The position numbers and the translations under genes are program-made. 35,649 nt of DNA from Phallusia fumigata (Eukaryota > Chordata > Ascidiacea > Phlebobranchia > Ascidiidae), in the NCBI GenBank assembly GCA_008931825.1, contig QXVZ01005849.1, positions 1-35,649 of the forward strand, read 5' to 3'. Within the stretch, counting starts at the first letter, position 1, and the number at the start of each line of letters is the position of its first letter. The notes beneath the pieces were generated by a model that searched no databases, was not told the origin of the DNA, and worked only from the letters and a program-made list of their open reading frames with translations. Positions 29,400 through 35,649 of this stretch are shown here, piece after piece.

Positions 29400-29508
29400 G
29401 AACATTGGTCTTGCCGCTGTCGAGGAAAAATTAAGATTCGGGAGAAGACCATGTTTTTCTATGGTTTCTGGGATCCCCGTCTTCACAAACGGTTGAATGC
29501 TCAACAAG
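29400..29508 (+). CDS. E2 exon copy, open; sixth exon of the chain
   Basis: Acceptor ttttttgtttcag, donor CAACAAG|gtaatt. Frame 0 is open: EHWSCRCRGKIKIREKTMFF, then YGFWDPRLHKRLNAQQ, leaving in phase 1. It is longer (109 nt) than the 95-nt copies because of an insertion around GGGATCCCCGTCTTCAC; the insertion shifts the register so that the frame-0 start and the conserved KRLNAQQ end are in one frame. It can follow E1 28270 in phase 0 and joins 29680 in phase 1. Confidence 0.5.
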
Positions 29509-29581
29509 GTAATTGACTGTAGTCAACCACATTTAATTCACAAAAGCTTGGGACAATTTGTCAATCAACATGTGATCGGAG

Positions 29582-29611
29582 AAGGCTAACCATAGTACAC
29601 AGTGTTTAGCC
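29582..29611 (+). repeat. Intronic hairpin H1 before the last exon
   Basis: AAGGCTAA ... TTAGCC, with a changed loop (AGTACACAG in place of GGTGCACA). Confidence 0.45.
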
Positions 29612-29679
29612 ATCGCGATTAAATATACATGAATTTGTATTTTTCTGTCTTATTTTTTTTGTAAATTTTTTTGTTTCAG

Positions 29680-29792
29680 GGACTTCGGTCTTGGAAGGAG
29701 ACTTTTTTGTCTACAATCGGTTGAATGCTCAACATGGTATGCAGAAGGCTGATCAGGGCTGTAAGTTTTTGCTTCAGATACTTCACTTGTAG
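29680..29792 (+). CDS. Last exon of the chain, E2-derived, ends at TAG
   Basis: Acceptor tttttttgtttcag. Entered in phase 1 it reads (G)TSVLEGDFFVYNRLNAQHG then MQKADQGCKFLLQILHL and TAG at 29790-29792. The RLNAQ part shows that it derives from E2, but here the donor is gone (CAACATGGTATGC) and the frame continues to a stop. After this point no further + strand cassette exon appears, so it is the natural 3' terminal exon of the array. A competing +1 frame from the ATG at 29725 stays open to about 29967 but does not use the shared peptide. No AATAAA was seen downstream. Confidence 0.5.
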
Positions 29793-30171
29793 GTGCGGAC
29801 ACCCTGTCTTTCAGGACTTTGATGGGCAGTTCTTCAGACACTGCGTGATTATGCTCAGTTTGCAGGACTCAATTTGCGTATTTTTTGTTATTGTACCTTT
29901 TCCAGCCTTATTTAACGATTGTTTACTTTTATTTTGTTGTATTTGTGTTGATACTTTTGTTGTGTAACATGTGTTTTTGTTTGAAACGTACTGTGTTGTA
30001 TTAATGTGTCAATGTTTATTTTATTGTTTATTTCGTTTTGATTGTGCGCAACTGTTTTTTTTAAACGTTGTAAAATTTCTTTTTCATATTAGCGGGATTT
30101 TAGATTTAGTCACGGATTTCCCTAGTTTAGTCTTAGCAGTTTATATAGTGTGGTTTGGCCCCGGATCATAG
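29793..30171 (+). other. AT-rich sequence after the array, probable 3' untranslated or flanking DNA
   Basis: T-rich and G/T-rich sequence without cassette repeats. Chance open frames of 60-80 codons are Phe/Cys/Val-rich and look non-coding. I see no canonical polyadenylation signal. Confidence 0.4.
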
Positions 30172-31812
30172 ACTCTCATCTCTACATCTCGGATTTCTAC
30201 CTCTATAGTCCCGGATTTCCATCTCTATAGTCTTGCGATTTCTAACCTCCATAGACTCTGATTTCTACCTCTATAGACTCTGATTTCTACCTCTATTGAC
30301 TCGGACCATCCCTCAAGACTCGCATTTCCATCTTTATAGTCTCGGGATTTCCACCTACCTTTATGACTCGAATTTCCACCCATTCCATCTCCATAGATTC
30401 GGATTTTCATCTCTATAGAATCCAGACTCGGATTACTCGTCCACCTCCAGTGACTCGCCTCTAGTCTCGGATTTCTACCTCTGTTGTCTCTGATTTCCAT
30501 CTCTAAAGACTCTGATCTCGGATTTCCATCTCTCTAGTCTAGACTTGGATTTCAGACTCTGGGATTTCCATCTCAGTAGTCTGGACTTCAATTTCTACAG
30601 ACTCGGACATACAACTCTGATACACTCTGATTTCCATATCTATACACTCCGATTTTCATCTTTATACACTCGAATTTCCATCCATATACACTCGGATTTC
30701 CATCTCTATAGTTTCGGATTTCCATCTTTATAGACTCGGATTTCCACCTTTATAGTCTCGGATTTCTTACCTCTAAAGACTCATAGACTCTGATTTCGAC
30801 CTCTACAGACTCTGATTTCCATCTCCATAGCCTCGGATTTACACCTCCATAGACTCGGATTTCCATCTCCATAGCCTCGGATTTCCATCTCTATAGACTC
30901 GGATTTCTATCTCCATAGTCTCGGATTTCCATCTCTATAGCCTCGGATTTACACCTCCATAGTCTCGGATTTCCATCTCTCCTCGGATTTACACCTCCAT
31001 AGACTCGGATTTCCATCTCCATAGCCTCGGATTTCCATCTCTATAGACTCGGATTTCTATCTCCATAGTCTCGGATTTACACCTCCATAGTCTCGGATTT
31101 CTATCTCTCCTCGGATTTACACCTCCATAGACTCGGATTTCCATCTCCATAGCCTCGGATTTCCATTTCTATAGTCTCGGATTTTCATCTCCATAGCCTC
31201 GGGATTTCCATCTCTCCTCGGATTTACACCTCCATAGACTCGGATTTCCATCTCCATAGCCTCGGATTTCCATCTCTATAGTCTCGGATTTCCGGCGGGA
31301 TTTCCATCTCCATAGTCTCGGATTTACACCTCCATAGACTCGGATTTCCATCTCCATAGCCTCGGATTTCCATCTCTATAGTCTCGGATTTCCATCTCCA
31401 TAGCCTCGGATTTCCATCTCTATAGTCTCGGATTTCCATCTCCATAGCCTCGGATTTCCATCTCTATAGACTCAGATTTCTATCTCCATAGTCTCGGATT
31501 TTCATCTCTATAGCCTCGGATTTACACCTCCATAGTCTCGGATTTACACCTCCATAGACTCGGATTTCCATCTCCATAGCCTCGGATTTCTATCTCCATA
31601 GTCTCGGATTTCCATCTCTATAGCCTCGGATTTACACCTCCATAGTCTCGGATTTCCATCTCTCCTCGGATTTACACCTCCAAAGACTCGGATTTCCATC
31701 TCCATAGCCTCGGATTTCCATCTCTATAGTCTCGGATTTCCATCTCCATAGCCTCGGGATTTCCATCTCCATAGTCTCGGATTGCCATCTCTATAGACTC
31801 GGATTTCCAGAT
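30172..31812 (+). repeat. 22-bp minisatellite, unit CTCGGATTTCCATCTCYATAG plus one base
   Basis: More than 60 tandem units of about 22 bp. Units at the left edge (30172-30780) are diverged and of uneven length; from 30820 they are nearly uniform. Variants (CTCGGATTTACACCTCCATA) alternate with the main form, and truncated 'ccatctctcctcgg' junctions recur at about 30980, 31105, 31215 and 31660, showing multi-unit duplication. It ends at CTCGGATTTCCAG near 31810. Confidence 0.9.
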
Positions 31813-32690
31813 TTCTCCCATAGAGGTGGAATTTTTCTCCTATAGAGGTGGATTTTCTCTGTAGAGGTGGAGGTTGATTTTCTTTATAGAGGGAATTTTT
31901 CTCCTATAGAGGTGAAATTTTTCTCCTATAGAGGTGGATTTTCTCTGTAGAGGTGGATTTCGCCTATAGAGGTGGATTTTCTTTATAGAGGTGATTTTTC
32001 TCTTTAGAGGTGGATTTTCTTTATAGAGGTGATTTTTCTCTATAGAGGTGGATTTTCTTTATAGAGGTGATTTTTCTCTATAGAGGTGGGACTTTCTCCA
32101 TAGAGGTGGAATTTTCTCTCTATAGAGGTGGATTTTCTCCTAAAGAGGTGGATTTTCTCTATAGCGGTGGATTTCTCCTATAGAGGTGGATTTCTCCCAT
32201 AGAGGTGGAATTTCTCTCTATAGAGGTGGAATTTTTCTCCTATTGAGGTGGATTTTCTCTGTAGAGGTGGATTTCGCCTATAGAGGTGGATTTTCTTTAT
32301 AGAGGTGATTTTTCTCTATAGAGGTGGATTTTCTTTATAGAGGTGATTTTTCTCTATAGAGGTGGATTTTCTCTATAGAGGTGGAATTTCTCTCTATAGA
32401 GGTGGATTTCGCCCATAGAGGTGGAATTTTTCTCCTATAGAGGTGGATTTTCTCTATAGAGGTGGAATTTCTCTATAGAGGTGGAGGTGGATTTCTCCTA
32501 TAGAGGTGGAATTTTTCTCCTATAGCTTCTCTATAGAGGTTCTCCTTGTGGAATTTCTCTGTAGAGGTGGAATTTCTCTCTTATAGAGGTGGATTTTCTC
32601 TATAGAGGTGGAATTTCTCCTAAAGCGGTGGATTTTCTCTTATTCTCCTATGAGTTCGCCTATGGAGTTGGTATTTTTCTCCTATAGAGG
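31813..32690 (+). repeat. 19-22-bp minisatellite, related to the previous one but inverted
   Basis: Units such as TATAGAGGTGGATTTTCTC (19-22 bp), about 40 copies. The inverted complement of the neighbouring unit is CTATAGAGATGGAAATCCGA, which shares TATAGAG-TGGA with this one. The two arrays therefore meet head to head at about 31812. Confidence 0.85.
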
Positions 32691-32760
32691 TGGAATTAAG
32701 AGGAATTTCGCAGATAAAATATACAACATACAACATAGTTTATTTTGAAAGTTCTTGTAC
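32691..32760 (+). other. Spacer between satellites
   Basis: Short single-copy AT-rich stretch ('aaaatatacaacatacaaca'). Confidence 0.4.
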
Positions 32761-33869
32761 TCCCCAGAATCTTGAGAAATCAAATAAAGAATGATCAACA
32801 TACACAACCAGCACGAGATCAAAACATACAAAACATACAAACAATGCGAGATCAAGTGAAAAAATACACTTAAGCAACCAATTTGAGCCCATACATGGTT
32901 ATAGGGAAACAACCAAGAGATGCACAATCAACAAGAAATCACAATACGAGATCAGCATATATAGACAACCAATTTGAACTACACAACCAATAGGAGATAT
33001 ACACAAGCAATACACACACAGAAATACACAACCAAAACGAAATCGAAATATACACAACCAATAAGAGACTACCAATACAAAGAGATCAATATATATGTAC
33101 ACAACCAAAACGAGTCCATGCATACACAACCAACAAGAGATGCACAACCTACACGAGATTAAAACACACACAATCAATAAGAGACACCACAACCAACAAG
33201 GGATTGCAATCAATAAGAGATATACACAACCAACAAGAGATTATAAACACATACATGCATACATACAAAACAAGACCATACATACACAATCAATACAAAG
33301 AAATCAATTAAAATACCGATAAGAGATGATAAGAGACACAACCAATACGAGATCAGCATATATAGACAACCAATTTAAACCCATACATACACAACCAATA
33401 GGAGATATACACAAGCAATACACACACAACGAATAAGAAATGAATATATACATACACAACCAATACGAGATCGAAATTTACATACACAACCAGTACGAGT
33501 CCATAAGCATACACAACCAAAACGAGTCCATACATACACAACCAATTAGAGTCCATACATACACAACCAATTAGAGATTATACTATACATACTACACACA
33601 GAATCAATAAGAGACACCACAACCAATAAGATTTACACACGCAATCAATAAGAGATATACACAACCAACAAGAGATTATACTATACATACACACACAATC
33701 AATAAGAGATATACACAACCAATAAGAGATGCACAACCAACACAAGATCAAAATATACTACACACACACAACCAATACGAGATCAAGAGATGCACAACCA
33801 ACAGAGATCAAAATCACCAAGTGAAAATAAACTCAATACACATACACATACACAACCGCTAAGAGATAA

Positions 33870-33902
<33 letters not shown>

Positions 33903-34426
33903 ACCACCAGTACGATGAAAATATACAAAGCATACATACAAAACAAGACCATACATACACAATCAATACAAAGAAATCAATTAAAATACCGATCAGAGAT
34001 GAACATATATATACACACACACACAACCAATACGAGATCAGCATATATAGACAACCAATTTGAACCCATACATACACAACCAATAAGAGATATACATACA
34101 GAACGAATAAGAGATGAATATATACATATACAACCAATACGAGTCGATACACACACAGCCTAACCAATACAAGATCAAAGTATACATACACAACCAGTAC
34201 GAGTCCGTACGTACACGAGATTAAAATATACATACACAACCAGTACAAGATCAACATATACAAACACAACCAATTTGAGCCCATACATACACAACCAATT
34301 AGAGAATATACTATACATACATACACACACAATCAATAAGAGACACCACAACCAACAATCAATAAGAGACACCACAACCAACAATCAATAAGAGATTTAC
34401 ACAACCAACAAGAGATTATACTATAC
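32761..34426 (+). repeat. AC-rich satellite (ACACAACCAATAAGAGAT type)
   Basis: Irregular tandem units built from ACACAACCAAYAMGAGAT, with 'catacatacac' and 'gagatcaaaatata' spacers; typical spacing is about 20-35 bp. Longer blocks recur: 'cagcatatatagacaaccaa' at about 32953, 33354 and 34040, and 'acaagaccatacatacacaa' at about 33270 and 33945. A (CA)n tract lies at about 33872-33902. The minus strand shows long, Val/Tyr/Leu/Cys-rich open frames produced by the repeat itself; these are not taken as genes. Confidence 0.85.
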
Positions 34427-34427
34427 N
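34427..34427. other. Single N at the orientation switch
   Basis: The AC-rich satellite stops and inverted cassette intron starts at this one unknown base. Probably a contig join. Confidence 0.7.
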
Positions 34428-35201
34428 TTGACCCACATTCATCTCACAAGTCAACAAACAAAATAAAAAACAACGGCAGCTGGTAGAAACAAAGTTTAAA
34501 ATAAACTAGAAGGGTGGCTTACCATACATTGACATTCTAGACACACTATTACCAGATTTAAAAAGAGGACATATTCCCAACAATATCGTACATTCAGTCA
34601 TTTAATTACCTGAGCTATTATTATGACATGATTGTTTCTTAAGCGGTTAACTGCTGTAGGATAGAACACAGCAATTACAGCATCAACATGACATGTTAGA
34701 CAAACTGTCCAAAATTTCCACTAATTCAAAATTGTTTAGTAGTTTGACGCATTTTAGGGAGCTGGTGGGTAACATGTAGCGATCGATACAGCACAATGGC
34801 CCAACCTAAAATTTATTAAAGTTTCGTCACAATTGGAGATTGCTTGAAATGTTAGCCACCAGAGTGAGCCACAAAACAACCACTAGGGCCAGTTGTTAGT
34901 AAGGTATGACTTGAACCACCACCCACTGAACCCATTCCACTAGGAAGTAGTTCATACTCCATGACCTTCAGTTTCAGTTATGTATTCATATGATCACAAA
35001 AACTTTTCGTTTGTGGTGTTTGCAGGCATGTAAAAGGTTTGGGTCTAGTGGGTAACCACTGATGCAATGGGGTCAAACGATCTACCAGCGGTGAAAGTTT
35101 CATCCAAATCCACCAAACATTTCATTGCGAAACGACATGGACAAGTTCCGGGTGGAAAGAAAAACAAAAAAACAGACTTTATTAATTGTAAGTTTACTTA
35201 C
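34428..35201 (-). other. Cassette intron in reverse orientation
   Basis: Read on the minus strand it shows the same intron repeats as the + strand array: 'tggtggatttggatgaaact' (near 35100), 'gcaaacaccacaaacgaaaa' (near 35010), the acatg/gtgctgtatcgatcgctacatg block (near 34780) and the 'aagccacccttctagtt' block (34503-34520). No exon was found in this part. Confidence 0.7.
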
Positions 35202-35310
35202 AAGGAGCAGTTGGTTTCTGTGGACGCGTTGACTTGCATAAGGAAAACGGACTCTCCTCCAAACCCAGTTGTGCAGATTTCACGTTGTCAGCGGAGCATT
35301 CAAGTATTTT
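35202..35310 (-). CDS. Open candidate exon on the minus strand, at the E2 position
   Basis: On the minus strand it follows tctttgtttttag and precedes gtaagtaaac, both strong. It is 109 nt, enters in phase 0 and leaves in phase 1, the same length and phases as E2 29400. It is open: KILECSADNVKSAQLGLEES then PFSLCKSTRPQKPTAP. The upstream intron carries the E2-type leader ('aggctaaacagggtgcacac', 'tttttgcatttttctg') and the donor matches that of E3 (gtaagtaaac). The peptide does not match any + strand E2 or E3. So the exon is diverged, or unrelated sequence occupies the same slot. The plus-strand frame over the same bases (35067-35393) is its shadow. Confidence 0.45.
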
Positions 35311-35649
35311 CTAAAAACAAAGACATACCATTAACAGAAAAATGCAAAAACATCTCTATACACCGATTATTGCAAGCCATTCGCATGTCGTGAACAGTGT
35401 GCACCCTGTTTAGCCTTCACCAAAAAATGTTTGAACCAGATCGTACAACATTAAATTTTTGAGCAACGAATTGTTTTAATCAGTTCCTTTTCAAATCGCA
35501 TTAGTCTAACAAGCTGTGATTGTTTCTTGTGCCAGTGCTAGTCCGTGCACTCTGTACCACCCCTGTATTAAGTTCAATTTGTTGCAGACAGAAATGTAAA
35601 TTACGTAATGAAATGAAACAAAAAAGTGTTTGAACTTTAACTGTGCAAA
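35311..35649 (-). other. Cassette intron in reverse orientation
   Basis: On the minus strand: H2-like 'acaggggtggtacagagtgc' (near 35555) and then the H1-like 'aggctaaacagggtgcacac' (near 35400). The E1 exon expected between them is absent. Confidence 0.6.

Noticed and set aside
30225..31445. Minus-strand frames with repeated YGDGNPRL-like peptides
   Set aside because: Translation of the 22-bp minisatellite; unit length is not a multiple of three and the frames end at random unit variants.
32682..34384. Long minus-strand open frames rich in Val, Leu, Tyr, Cys that look like membrane proteins
   Set aside because: They are read from the AC-rich satellite, repeat with its period, and have no gene signals; low-complexity artefact.
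35067..35393. 108-aa plus-strand open frame
   Set aside because: It lies antisense to a candidate exon with good splice sites on the minus strand and begins inside inverted intron repeat.

Overview
The window looks like AT-rich nuclear DNA of a metazoan, most likely a marine invertebrate. A tunicate such as Ciona is my guess, from the base composition, the compact exons and the abundance of small DNA elements, but no gene here proves it. There is no conventional long gene. Single N characters at 5873, 6227, 19656, 19906 and 34427 look like contig joins.

From about 0.7 to 29.8 kb on the + strand the sequence is a tandem array of related cassettes. Each cassette can hold three short exons with good splice sites. 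E1 is about 78 nt, typically starts AACYTC and ends CAACAG before gtaatt; its peptide core is DQHRFQ. E2 is about 95-109 nt, starts GAACATTGG after tttcag, and its peptide ends KRLNAQQ. E3 is about 120 nt, starts ATTTG after ttgcag and ends AAT before gtaagt; its peptide core is LVDLHHRDQM. The introns are also repeated and carry conserved hairpin motifs. Many exon copies carry stops or frameshifts, yet most keep their splice sites. Seven exons (18081, 18350, 20652, 27298, 28270, 29400, 29680) can be joined in frame to a TAG at 29790-29792. I do not recognise the protein family.

Three elements interrupt the array. A hAT-like non-autonomous element lies at 5479-6480 with a perfect 8-bp target duplication. 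A second hAT-like element lies at 13850-15232. A complex at 18526-20090 combines fold-back sequence with tRNA-like repeats. A 128-bp satellite (24800-26310), with a 640-bp higher-order period, fills one intron.

After the last exon there is about 380 bp of AT-rich sequence, then three tandem-repeat fields: a 22-bp minisatellite (30172-31812), a related 19-22-bp minisatellite in inverted orientation (31813-32690), and an AC-rich satellite (about 32760-34426). Beyond the N at 34427 the cassette introns reappear in reverse orientation, with one open candidate exon on the minus strand (35202-35310).
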